Source of the DNA: Candidatus Cloacimonadota bacterium
GTDB taxonomy: Bacteria; Cloacimonadota; Cloacimonadia; Cloacimonadales; Cloacimonadaceae
Reading direction: 5' to 3'
Assembly (NCBI GenBank): GCA_023228125.1
Contig: JALOBT010000014.1
Location: 4,138-54,965, forward strand
DNA: 50,828 nucleotides
Part shown: positions 33,444 to 41,840 of the stretch, piece after piece
Layout: each line of letters opens with the position of its first letter
Numbering within the stretch: the first letter of the stretch is position 1
Notes under the pieces: model-generated
What the model was told of the DNA's origin: nothing
Databases searched by the model: none
Seen by the model: only the letters and a program-made list of their open reading frames with translations
Translations under genes and position numbers: made by a program

Positions 33444-36400
33444 ATGAAGCGAACCCTGTTTTTGATAGCACTAATAATGATCATGACCGGCACCCTATGT
33501 GCAGAGCGAATCAGCCTCGGTAGCGAGGGCAATTCGTTACAAGTATTGCAAAGCTCTGCCCAGGAGACCATTCTGCAATATCGGATTCAGCATTTTGACG
33601 CCCGGGAAGTGCAAATCCAGAGAAGTTCCTGGTATCACATAAACCTTCCCAAGGAAGGCTTTACCCAGGATAAGGGGCTGCCCGAATTGCCGGTGTATAA
33701 CCGCAGTATTATTATCGACGGCAGGGCCAGGATGAAACTGGAAATCTATGATATAGAATACACAGACATCAAGCTGGCGATCGCCCCCTCCAAAGGCGTG
33801 ATCATGCGCAATATCGATCCCGCCACAGTGCCCTATGAATTTGACTCCATCTATCAGGGTAATAGCTTTTATCCAGAGGAGATAGCCACCCTCAGCGAGC
33901 CCTATATACTCCGGGATTTCCGTGGCATCACCATCAAAACCATCCCCTTTGCCTACCGCCCGAGCACCGGCACCCTGCGCGTCTATACCTCTTACAAGGT
34001 GCGTGTTTACGGTGATGGCAACGACACTCTGAATACCATGACTCAAAGCCGGGACAGCATTTCACGTGACTTTGCCCCGCTTTATGAAAACCTCTTTGTG
34101 AATTGGCAGCAGCAACGCTATGTGCCTGTGAACGATAGCTACGGCAAGCTCTTGGTGATCTGCCACACGAACTTTATGAGCACCATCCTGCCCTGGGTGA
34201 ATTGGAAAAAGCAAAAAGGCATCGAAACCGAGCTGGTGCAGTGGTCAACTATTGGCACCACCGCTGCTCAGTTGCAGACCTATATCCAAAACCGCTACAA
34301 CGCTGATAACACTATCACCTATGTGCAGCTTGTGGGTGATGGGCCGCAGATTCCCACTCTCAGCGTTAACGGCGGTGGCAGTGATCCATCTTTCTCTTTG
34401 GTAGCTGGTAGCGACAACTATCCGGATATCTTTATTGGCCGCTTTTCGGCAGAAACGGTGGCAGAATTGCAGGTTCAGCTCAATCGCAGCATAGCTTACG
34501 AACGTGATGCTGCTACCAGCGATACCTGGCTATCCAAAGCCATGGGCATCGCCTCAAATGAAGGTGGTGGATCACAAGGTGACAATGGCGAAAGTGATCA
34601 ACAGCACATGGAATTGATCCGCACCAAGCTTCTTAATTATGGCTATTCTACTGTTGATCAAATGTATCAAACTATGGGAGCAACAGCAGCTCAAGTAAGC
34701 ACAAACGTAAACTCTGGACGTGGATTTCTGAACTACATAGGTCACGGCTCAGATACCACTTGGAGCACCACAGGTTTCAGCTATACCAATGCCATGGCCC
34801 TGAGCAATGGCAATAAAGCTCCCTTCATCGTGGACGTGGCCTGTGTGAATGGCAACTTTGTATCTCAGACCTGTTTTGCCGAAGGCTGGATGCGCAGTCC
34901 CAATGGCGGTGCAATCACCATATACGCCAGTACTATCAATCAGAGCTGGAATTCACCCATGCGGGGCCAGGATGAGATCACTGACCTCTGGGTAGCAGAA
35001 GCCAAAAACACCGCGGGTGGTTTCTACTATAATGGCTCCTGCAAAATGATGGATCACTATGGTAACACCAACGGCAGCGACGGTGTGGACATGTTCAAGA
35101 CCTGGCATATCTTTGGTGATGCCTCACTGATGGCCAGGAGCAAAACCCCTGTCGCCATGACGGTTACGCATCCCTCCAATATAGTTTCCGGGACAAGCTC
35201 TGTGACAGTTTCCACAGGAGTCAATAACACCCTGGTAGCACTCACTTACAACAACACCATCTATGGACGCGGCTTCACCAATAGCTCCGGCACTGCGAGC
35301 ATCACCCTCACCAACCCGCCCACCGGTGTGATGAACTATAGCATCACGGCTTCTGCACACAACCGCGTTACCTACGTGGGCACTATAGCCCAGACCGTGG
35401 CTTCCGGCCCCTGGATGGAAGTTACCGCCGTAACCTATGATGATGCGAATAACGACCTGCCAGAATACAATGAAAGCGGCTACTTTGACCTTACCTTCAA
35501 GAACTCCGGCACATCTACCGCCACGAACGTTTCCGCCACCCTGAGCTGCTCCACCTCTGGGATCACCGTCACAGACGGTTCCCACACCATCAGCAGCCTG
35601 GCTGCCGGAGCTTCCACCACTGCAAACAACGCCTATGCCATCAGCATTGCCAACAACGTACCCAATGGCACGATAGCGAATTTCACCATCACCATGACGA
35701 CTTCCGGCTCTGGTCCCTGGACGCACAACTTCAGCAAAACTATCTTAGCTCCGGCCCTGGCCTTTGGCAATATCACTATCAGCGATCCCAGCGGGAATAA
35801 CAACGGACTGCTTGACCCCGGCGAAACCGCCACTATCTCCATAGTACTAAACAACACAGGCGGTGTCACTTCCCTGGCTGGAACCGGCACCCTGTTCTGT
35901 AACAGCTCTGGAGTGACGATCGTAAATGGCAATGCTAACTTCTCAGCCATCTTTGCAGGAGGAAGCAGAAACCTCAGCTTCACCGTCTCTGCCGCTTCTT
36001 CAATGAATGCAGGCACCATGGCAGCTTTTGTCTTCAACGCCGCTGCGGGAGCCTATACTGCCAATACCACCGTGAATGTGGAAGTAGGTGCTCCGATGGA
36101 AGTGATCATCGGCAGTGGCACAGCTACGCAAACCTACCCCATTGACCGCTATTACACTTATTCGGGCCACGAAGCCATCTATCTGGCCACTGAAATTGGA
36201 ACCACTGGCAGCATCAAATCCATGGCTTTCTACAAAGCCAGCGGTGCTGATGTGAACCCAATCGAAGCTGTAACCATCTATATGAAAAACACCAGTGCCA
36301 GCAGTCTGGCCAGCGGAAACTATTCGACCACCGGCTACACTCAGGTTTATAGCGGTACCTGGCCAAACACCTCCACCAGCGGTTGGATGGAAGTGAATCT

Positions 36401-39161
36401 GAATACCCAGTTTGTTTACGATGGCAGCAACCTCTCGATCCTGACTATTAAAGGTAATCAATCCTGGATTTCTTACTATCCCTCATGGACATATAGCACA
36501 TCCAGCACTACCCGGGCCAGACAAAACCATAATGATAGCTCACAACCCACCTCACTTAGTGGCACCACAAACCTGCCCAACCTGCGCTTGAAAATCCTTC
36601 AAAGCACACCGGATTCTCCTGCCATCGCCGTAAGCCCTGCCTCCATATCCGAAACGGTAGATAGCGGCAATAGCATTTCCCGCCAAATCACCATCAGCAA
36701 TACCAGCACCGAAGAGCTGATCTGGAGCATTCCAGACCGCTACCTGAGCAGCAGAGACATCACTGGCTCCAGCTTTAGCAGCAATGTGGACTCATACAGC
36801 CCCGGCAGCACCGCCTCCTGGACTTTTATGGTGAATAACGCCAGTTCAGATGCGGAATGGATCAAGGATATCCAGATCGCCTTCCCGCCCACAGTTACAG
36901 TGATTAGCGTCAGCAGTTTTGCTGGTGGCTCCGATGCTCTGATAGCCAGCCCTCAAAGCGGCACCGGTGTTACCATCAACTGGCATTATGAAGATCCCAA
37001 TGGCTATGGCGGCTTACATGGTGGAGAAACTGCCCGCGCCACCGTGAATGTAAGCATCTCAAGTGCTGCCTCCGGACGCCTGAACCTGCCCTGGCTAATT
37101 ACCGGGGACAATTATGGCTCCGCTCCTCACTCACTTTCCGGCACCCATACATTGAGCCAGGATAGCGAGCCTGAACCTGCGGATTGGTATAGCCTTAGCA
37201 GCTCTTCCGGTAGTATTGCTGCAGGTGAGGATGCCATGATCACCATCCTGATGGATTCACAAGGTTTGGCCGATGGCACCTATAGCAGCAGCTTCACCAT
37301 CCTTTCCAACGACCCCAACCAGCCTTCACTCAGCATTCCTGTGAGCCTCACCGTGATAACTCCGCTGAATCTCTATCCAGTGCAGCCCCGCTTCGTGGCA
37401 GAATGGGAACCGGCTCAAGGTGCTGTAGTCCGTTATCCCTGGGGCCAGCCTTACAGCCTGCTGAGTGACCTTTCCCAAGATGCCCTGCTCTACGTGATAG
37501 TAAACACTTCCAACCAAAGCACGGCCACTTCAAATCTGCAGAATAATAACGTCAATATGGCCAATGTCCGCTACATCAACGCCGCTTCGGATTCCTATTG
37601 GGTGCGGGATTATGGCCCCTGGACCATCTTTGATGCCGAGCACAATATGCACCTTGTGGATTTCAATTACAATCGTCCACGTCCGAACGACAACCTGATT
37701 CCTTCTGTGTTTGCCAGCTATCTGGGTGCTGATCTTTACGATCTGGATATGAACCACACCGGCGGCAATATGATGACCGACGGCATGGGCAAAGCCATGA
37801 GCACTGAGCTGGTGCTCTCTGAAAACAGCAGCCTTACCCAAGCTCAAATCAACCAACGTTTCAGCGACTTCCTCGGCGTCACAGAATACCAGATTTACAC
37901 CGATCCCACGAATACTTACATCGATCATATAGATTGCTGGGCGAAGATTTTGGACGTGGATAAAGTGCTCATTCGCAGAGTCCCTCCCAGCCATGCTCAA
38001 TACAATGCCATCGAAGCATCCGTAGCTCAATGGCAGGCCAAAACCAGCTCCTACGGCACCCCTTACCGCATCTTTCGTGTGGATACTCCGAATAATGAGC
38101 CATATACCAATTCCTTCATCATGAACCGCAAGATCTATGTGCCGCAAATGAATAGCATCAATGATGCCGCTGCCCTGGCTGTGTATAGCACTGCGATGCC
38201 AGGATACACCGTAAGCGGATACAACCATAGCTCTTACGAATCCACTGATGCCCTGCATTGCCGTGTAAATACCATCTTTGATGATCAGATGATAGCCTTG
38301 CGTCACACCCCGCTAAGTGACCTTACTGCCTATCAAGAATATACTCTCACAGTAGAGATAGATCATGCCAACGCCCTGAATGCAGAAGGCAGCTTCATCG
38401 CCTGGAGCACCTCCTCCAGCGGCCCCTGGCAGCAGAGCAGCCTCAGCCACGAGAGCACTAATACTTACAGTGCCAGCATCACCACCGGTGCTTACCTGCA
38501 AAGCATCTATTACTGGATTCAGGCCAAAGACCTTAGTGGCCGGATCACCACTTTGCCACTCTGCGCAGGGCTCGATCCCTTTGTAGCCCAGGTTTCTACC
38601 CCCAATCCCAATCTGCCGAATTGGATACCGGTAAGCTATGCCAATCCCGCCGCCACCATTCACGCCCAGATCAATTTCTTTGGCAATCCCGCCCAGCCTA
38701 ATGACCTCGTAGCTGCCTTTGTAAATGGCGAATGCCGTGGTGCCAGCCTGGTCACCGATAGCCGCAATTCCTACGTCAGTCTGCAGATACAGCTTGCTCA
38801 AAGCGGAGAAGCAGTTAGCTTCAAGCTCTTTAGCCAGACCGATACTGCAATCTACGACGCCGATCTGGTCTTAAATCCCAGCTTTGGTGAAATCATCGGC
38901 AGCGTCCAGCCCATTCAGCTAATCTTCAGTCTGGATAAGCCAGTACTTACGATCAGCCACACCGGCTCCAATCTACTACTGAGCTGGCCCGCCGTCCAAG
39001 GTGCAGAATCCTACCGCATTCTCGCTGCAGATAGTCCCGATGGCATCTTCAGCCCGCTCTCGCAGAGCACTTCCACCTCGCTGCAGATCAATCCCGCAGA
39101 CAGCAGACGATTCTTCAAAGTGATTGCCGTGAAAGGCGAAACCAGCGCAAAGCTGAAATGA
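33444..39161 (+). CDS. Secreted gingipain-type C25 protease fused to a PPAD-type peptidylarginine deiminase
   Basis: A 1905-residue exported protein. Signal peptide: residues 1-20. A C25-type propeptide lies at about 22-215 and the C25 catalytic domain at about 225-560: E373, the S1-type aspartate D385 in NGESDQQH, H434 in YIGHGS, C467 in DVACVNG, and QSWNSPMRGQDE. Ig-like and CARDB-like beta domains follow (about 565-1310). The PPAD-type deiminase spans about 1312-1620: D1389 in WVRDYGP, R1411/R1413 in NRPR, GGNMM, H1495/D1497, N1556 in YTNSF and C1606 in ALHC. Beta domains and an FN3-like end follow; no FlgD-like tail is seen. H-to-C spacing (33) and D-to-H spacing (106) equal those I recall for RgpB and PPAD. 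Predicted: cleaves after Arg and citrullinates the exposed C-terminal Arg. It is followed by a terminator. Confidence 0.92.
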   Translation: MKRTLFLIALIMIMTGTLCAERISLGSEGNSLQVLQSSAQETILQYRIQHFDAREVQIQRSSWYHINLPKEGFTQDKGLPELPVYNRSIIIDGRARMKLEIYDIEYTDIKLAIAPSKGVIMRNIDPATVPYEFDSIYQGNSFYPEEIATLSEPYILRDFRGITIKTIPFAYRPSTGTLRVYTSYKVRVYGDGNDTLNTMTQSRDSISRDFAPLYENLFVNWQQQRYVPVNDSYGKLLVICHTNFMSTILPWVNWKKQKGIETELVQWSTIGTTAAQLQTYIQNRYNADNTITYVQLVGDGPQIPTLSVNGGGSDPSFSLVAGSDNYPDIFIGRFSAETVAELQVQLNRSIAYERDAATSDTWLSKAMGIASNEGGGSQGDNGESDQQHMELIRTKLLNYGYSTVDQMYQTMGATAAQVSTNVNSGRGFLNYIGHGSDTTWSTTGFSYTNAMALSNGNKAPFIVDVACVNGNFVSQTCFAEGWMRSPNGGAITIYASTINQSWNSPMRGQDEITDLWVAEAKNTAGGFYYNGSCKMMDHYGNTNGSDGVDMFKTWHIFGDASLMARSKTPVAMTVTHPSNIVSGTSSVTVSTGVNNTLVALTYNNTIYGRGFTNSSGTASITLTNPPTGVMNYSITASAHNRVTYVGTIAQTVASGPWMEVTAVTYDDANNDLPEYNESGYFDLTFKNSGTSTATNVSATLSCSTSGITVTDGSHTISSLAAGASTTANNAYAISIANNVPNGTIANFTITMTTSGSGPWTHNFSKTILAPALAFGNITISDPSGNNNGLLDPGETATISIVLNNTGGVTSLAGTGTLFCNSSGVTIVNGNANFSAIFAGGSRNLSFTVSAASSMNAGTMAAFVFNAAAGAYTANTTVNVEVGAPMEVIIGSGTATQTYPIDRYYTYSGHEAIYLATEIGTTGSIKSMAFYKASGADVNPIEAVTIYMKNTSASSLASGNYSTTGYTQVYSGTWPNTSTSGWMEVNLNTQFVYDGSNLSILTIKGNQSWISYYPSWTYSTSSTTRARQNHNDSSQPTSLSGTTNLPNLRLKILQSTPDSPAIAVSPASISETVDSGNSISRQITISNTSTEELIWSIPDRYLSSRDITGSSFSSNVDSYSPGSTASWTFMVNNASSDAEWIKDIQIAFPPTVTVISVSSFAGGSDALIASPQSGTGVTINWHYEDPNGYGGLHGGETARATVNVSISSAASGRLNLPWLITGDNYGSAPHSLSGTHTLSQDSEPEPADWYSLSSSSGSIAAGEDAMITILMDSQGLADGTYSSSFTILSNDPNQPSLSIPVSLTVITPLNLYPVQPRFVAEWEPAQGAVVRYPWGQPYSLLSDLSQDALLYVIVNTSNQSTATSNLQNNNVNMANVRYINAASDSYWVRDYGPWTIFDAEHNMHLVDFNYNRPRPNDNLIPSVFASYLGADLYDLDMNHTGGNMMTDGMGKAMSTELVLSENSSLTQAQINQRFSDFLGVTEYQIYTDPTNTYIDHIDCWAKILDVDKVLIRRVPPSHAQYNAIEASVAQWQAKTSSYGTPYRIFRVDTPNNEPYTNSFIMNRKIYVPQMNSINDAAALAVYSTAMPGYTVSGYNHSSYESTDALHCRVNTIFDDQMIALRHTPLSDLTAYQEYTLTVEIDHANALNAEGSFIAWSTSSSGPWQQSSLSHESTNTYSASITTGAYLQSIYYWIQAKDLSGRITTLPLCAGLDPFVAQVSTPNPNLPNWIPVSYANPAATIHAQINFFGNPAQPNDLVAAFVNGECRGASLVTDSRNSYVSLQIQLAQSGEAVSFKLFSQTDTAIYDADLVLNPSFGEIIGSVQPIQLIFSLDKPVLTISHTGSNLLLSWPAVQGAESYRILAADSPDGIFSPLSQSTSTSLQINPADSRRFFKVIAVKGETSAKLK

Positions 39162-39180
39162 TTCATAGATAAACCCATTA

Positions 39181-39203
39181 GCCCTGCGCAAGCGGGGCTT
39201 TTT
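39181..39203 (+). terminator. Rho-independent terminator of the C25-PAD gene
   Basis: GCCCTGC-GCAA-GCGGGGC hairpin (7 bp with one G-T pair, GCAA tetraloop) followed directly by TTTTT. It lies 20 nt after the stop codon. Confidence 0.85.
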
Positions 39204-39277
39204 GCTTGCCCAGACTGCCAGATCCAGTTTCCCTCATTGCACAGAGATTTTCCCCGCTCCTGCAGAACAAAATGTGC

Positions 39278-39311
39278 ATAAATAAAAGGCCCCTGCGTAG
39301 AGCAGGGGCCT
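39278..39311 (-). terminator. Rho-independent terminator for the minus-strand pair 39955-39348
   Basis: On the minus strand, an 11-bp perfect stem AAGGCCCCTGC/GCAGGGGCCTT with 5-nt loop is followed by a T-rich TTTTATTTAT tract. It lies 37 nt past the stop of the 48-codon frame. Confidence 0.8.
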
Positions 39312-39347
39312 TGCCAAACCAGACCTTTACTTCGAAATGTCCAGGCT

Positions 39348-39494
39348 GTCATACAGGAGTTGCAGCAGGATCGTTATGATCAAGTCAAAGAAGATCTGCT
39401 CGTTCTCCTCATTTATCAGAGGGATATTGATCAGTTCGTTCAGACGGGAGGCGAGTTCATAGGCCAGAGGATTGCCATTCATATTCACGATCAT
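39348..39494 (-). CDS. Small 48-residue protein coupled to the upstream gene
   Basis: An ATG 5 nt after the stop of the 151-residue gene, with AAGGGGG just upstream, opens a 48-codon frame: MIVNMNGNPLAYELASRLNE at the start and LIITILLQTPV at the end. Internal starts at 39488 (GTG) and 39482 (ATG) have better ribosome-site spacing. It is acidic and helical-looking with a hydrophobic C-terminal third. It is between its partner gene and a strong terminator, which supports it as a real gene. Function is unknown. Confidence 0.5.
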
Positions 39495-39499
39495 CCCCC

Positions 39500-39955
39500 T
39501 TACATGTTCTCGGTAAGCAGCTCAGCACCAGTCACGTAGGGCAAATACCCCTCATTCACGCTGGCTGCGATATTGGTGATCTCAGGAAAGAGAGTGGACA
39601 GATCGCCATAGCTCAGGCTCTTCAAATCCACCGTGCCCAGATTGGCAGCGGCCACGGTATAAAACAGCTTCACAAAGATGGCATAGCCATTGGGGCCGAT
39701 TTTCTTGGGACCAGAGACCTGACGGGCATAAAGGTCCGCATAGGTGCGCAGATCAGATTTGTAATCCTCGCTGCACTCTCCATAGATAGTAGCCAGGTTT
39801 TTGGCTGTAGTGCCGAGCTCAGCATTGTTCTCAGTAAGCTTGGGCATCACATATTTGCGTGCAATGCAGACCGTGCCATTTTTGTAACTGCCGAAGGTGA
39901 TCTCATCGATGGTTCCGCTATAAGCGGAGATTCCGTATTTAAACTTTGTTTTCAT
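39500..39955 (-). CDS. Hypothetical protein, 151 residues
   Basis: A basic-to-neutral, soluble-looking protein with no signal peptide or membrane helix. It starts MKTKFKYGISAYSGTIDEIT and has a GTVCIARKYVMPKLTEN segment, a Tyr/Asp-rich middle and a hydrophobic AIFVKLFYTVAAANLG helix. The opening pattern (compact Gly/Ser/Tyr strand, then a conserved KYVMP-like motif) gives the impression of a small conserved structural or phage-derived protein, but I do not recognise the family. It is followed by the 48-residue frame and a terminator, forming a two-gene unit. Confidence 0.75.
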   Translation of the reverse strand: MKTKFKYGISAYSGTIDEITFGSYKNGTVCIARKYVMPKLTENNAELGTTAKNLATIYGECSEDYKSDLRTYADLYARQVSGPKKIGPNGYAIFVKLFYTVAAANLGTVDLKSLSYGDLSTLFPEITNIAASVNEGYLPYVTGAELLTENM

Positions 39956-40120
39956 GATTTGTGTTCTCCTTGTAGGTTTATTTGTTTGAGGCTTCCGGAA
40001 TGCCTACATATTCTTTGTGGAGGACAGGCAGTGGACAAAGAAGAAGGATGACGATATTGGGATGGCAAAATATGCGCAGAACTACTTTGAACCGGAAGAT
40101 ACTACAAGAGATGTAAAAAT

Positions 40121-40345
40121 ATGCGGTCAGCGTTGCTTTTGTTTGAATTCAAAAACGACTCCATCAAATTCGAGGGCTCACACAGCCCGCCCAAAACCAA
40201 TATCCTGCGCTTTGGCGGCAAACTCACCGAACCCTTCCGTTTCGAAGCAGAGCGCAATCTCAAGATCATCATCGAGCTGGAATATGGGCTGGATTCCTTG
40301 CAGCAGTTTGAGCGGGCGGTGGAGATTTTGGGCTTGTGGGAATGA
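40121..40345 (+). CDS. Hypothetical small protein, 74 residues
   Basis: MRSALLLFEFKNDSIKFEGS starts a frame with a balanced, amphipathic composition and a C-terminal acidic helix (RFEAERNLKIIIELEYGLDS...). Codon use is in keeping with neighbours and the antisense frames are worse. The ribosome site (AAGAGAT) is weak. It is divergent from the 151-residue gene. Function is unknown. It could also be a fragment of a longer gene. Confidence 0.45.
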   Translation: MRSALLLFEFKNDSIKFEGSHSPPKTNILRFGGKLTEPFRFEAERNLKIIIELEYGLDSLQQFERAVEILGLWE

Positions 40346-40725
40346 GCTATTAGGAGTTATGATTGTCAGGCATTCCCCCCAATAAGATCAAACTACCTTT
40401 TCAGAACAGCTGTGAGTCTTGGAGTTCAAAGTGCCTAAGATAACTATCAATTTACCATAAGCTTAGCGGCACTTTGGACTTCAAGCGGCAATAGCAGTGG
40501 GAAACCTTGCCGAGGGCTGTTAAAGTCCATTCCGGCCTGTTATTAACGCTAACACTAAAATAATCGAAGCCGGATTGAACTCCAACGCCTTTCATGGTCC
40601 GTAGCGAAAATGTGTTTTCAGTCAAGTTAGATAGACTACAGCATTCATTTGGAATTATGCTTGAAAAAGCGCTTCTCAATGCTGATGTTACGCATATCAC
40701 GCACCAGCTGAAGCCGATGAAGTGC
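40346..40725. other. 380-bp region downstream of the RAYT gene
   Basis: It contains one good REP hairpin (40419-40484) and a degenerate half copy near 40566-40590 (AGCCGGATTGAACTCCAA, then CTTTCATGGT). No convincing gene is seen; the longest antisense frame crosses the REP hairpin. Confidence 0.6.
40419..40484. repeat. REP hairpin, GTGCC type
   Basis: TTGGAGTTCAAAGTGCC pairs with GGCACTTTGGACTTCAA over a 32-nt loop. It belongs to the RAYT-linked family (see 41322-41614) but carries GTGCC/GGCAC where those carry GAGCC/GGCTC. Confidence 0.75.
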
Positions 40726-41292
40726 TCAATCGAGCATGTATTTGGCGATGTGTTTATCTTCTGCGATTGCTTCCACAAGAAGGTGATATTCTTCCGAACC
40801 AGCAAAATAGGCAGCTACGATAGCAGGGTCACATAGGTATTTCTTTCTCAATCCCGCCCATTCCCTGTAGTTTGACCATTCCCATTCTCCTGGTGATTGA
40901 ACCAGTCCTGCCTTGACAGGATTCAGGTGGATATATGCCGTCAGACCCAGCAGATAGTTGTCACTTTCCACCGGCTTATGCTGACTCTTTCCCGCAAATA
41001 TGCTACCCTTTCCCTCGTATTTCTTGTTGTAATATCTTGCGTATTTAAACCATATTTTGTTCATGATCAGATAAATCGGGCATTCCCCATTCTGGCGGAT
41101 AAAGAAATGATAGTGATTCGGCATCAGACAGAATGAAATCATCGAGAAATCCGGACTATCCAGATAATCATGAATAATCCTCAAACATATGCGATAGTCT
41201 GCTGTGTCGCGAAATAGCTGTAAGCCCTGTGCGGCATGATTATAGATATGGAAGTATCTCCCGGGTAAAAAGTCTGTTGCCTTTACACGCAT
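40726..41292 (-). CDS. REP-associated tyrosine transposase (RAYT, IS200-like Y1 family)
   Basis: A 188-residue single-domain HUH nuclease. The metal-binding motif H60-Y61-H62 is in FCLMPNHYHFFI and the nucleophile is Y120 in TAYIHLNPVKAG. The N-terminal PGRYFHIYNHA strand is typical. These proteins cut and move REP hairpins. It is flanked on both sides by matching inverted repeats (40419-40484; 41322-41614; 41654-41720), so it is probably their cognate enzyme. It is intact. Confidence 0.92.
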   Translation of the reverse strand: MRVKATDFLPGRYFHIYNHAAQGLQLFRDTADYRICLRIIHDYLDSPDFSMISFCLMPNHYHFFIRQNGECPIYLIMNKIWFKYARYYNKKYEGKGSIFAGKSQHKPVESDNYLLGLTAYIHLNPVKAGLVQSPGEWEWSNYREWAGLRKKYLCDPAIVAAYFAGSEEYHLLVEAIAEDKHIAKYMLD

Positions 41293-41321
41293 TTGTTCTC
41301 CTTGTTTTTAAACTTGATCAG

Positions 41322-41614
41322 TATGGAGTTCAAAGAGCCTTTCATGGTTTTAAAAATATCCACTGGCTTCGGGGCTCTTTGGACTTCATATGGAACTGCA
41401 GTGCTGTTTGATTCCTGCCGTATGGAGTTCAAAGAGCCTTTCATGGTTTTAAAAATATCCACTGGCTTCGGGGCTCTTTGGACTTCATATGGAACTGCAG
41501 TGCTGTCTGATTTCAAGCCAATGGTCTTGCTGTTTGACTCCTGCTGTATGGAGTTCAAAGAGCCTTTCATGGTTTCAAAATATCCACTGGCTTCGGGGCT
41601 CTTTGGACTTCATA
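41322..41614. repeat. Array of three REP hairpins upstream of the RAYT gene
   Basis: Units at 41322-41391, 41421-41489 and 41547-41614. Each has an arm TATGGAGTTCAAAGAGCC, a loop of about 32-34 nt containing CTTTCATGGTTT and ATCCACTGG, and the arm GGCTCTTTGGACTTCATA. The arms pair over 18 positions with two G-T pairs. Units are separated by about 30-57 nt with TGCTGT-containing spacers. Confidence 0.88.
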
Positions 41615-41653
41615 TGGAACAAGCCGATGCTCCTGCTGTTTTAATCTTGCTGT

Positions 41654-41720
41654 TTGAAGTCCAAGCCGGCTGCATAACTAACCGTAAATGCATAGTTTGT
41701 TTAGCCGGCTTGAACTCCAA
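41654..41720. repeat. REP hairpin, CCGGCT type, opposite orientation
   Basis: TTGAAGTCCAAGCCGGCT pairs with AGCCGGCTTGAACTCCAA over a 31-nt loop. Read on the minus strand it matches the TTGGAGTTCAA...TTGGACTTCAA arms of the other units but with CCGGC in place of GAGCC, again with pairing kept. It faces the three-unit array, as in BIME structures. Confidence 0.78.
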
Positions 41721-41731
41721 ACTGGTTTGCC

Positions 41732-41784
41732 GCATAGCCACCTTCGCTCCCTTGCTGCGCTGGGGGGAGCTACGGTGGCTATGC
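41732..41784. repeat. Large palindrome after the FGE-domain gene
   Basis: GCATAGCCACC pairs with GGTGGCTATGC and inside that GCTCCC pairs with GGGAGC over a loop around TTGCTGCGCTGG. It lies 57 nt past the stop of the minus-strand FGE gene. It may serve as a 3'-end hairpin, but no U-tract follows. Likely a repeat of the palindromic type. Confidence 0.65.
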
Positions 41785-41840
41785 TTAATGCACAGGATAT
41801 TTTGTTCATTCAAAGGTAAAAAGGTAAGAAACATAAAAGC

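Noticed and set aside
37381..38310. Agmatine deiminase identity for the C-terminal enzyme domain
   Set aside because: The Arg pair R1411/R1413 and spacing follow PPAD; agmatine deiminases lack this pair as far as I recall.
40452..40805. 117-codon minus-strand gene
   Set aside because: Crosses a REP hairpin and the end of the RAYT gene, with no family motif and odd composition.
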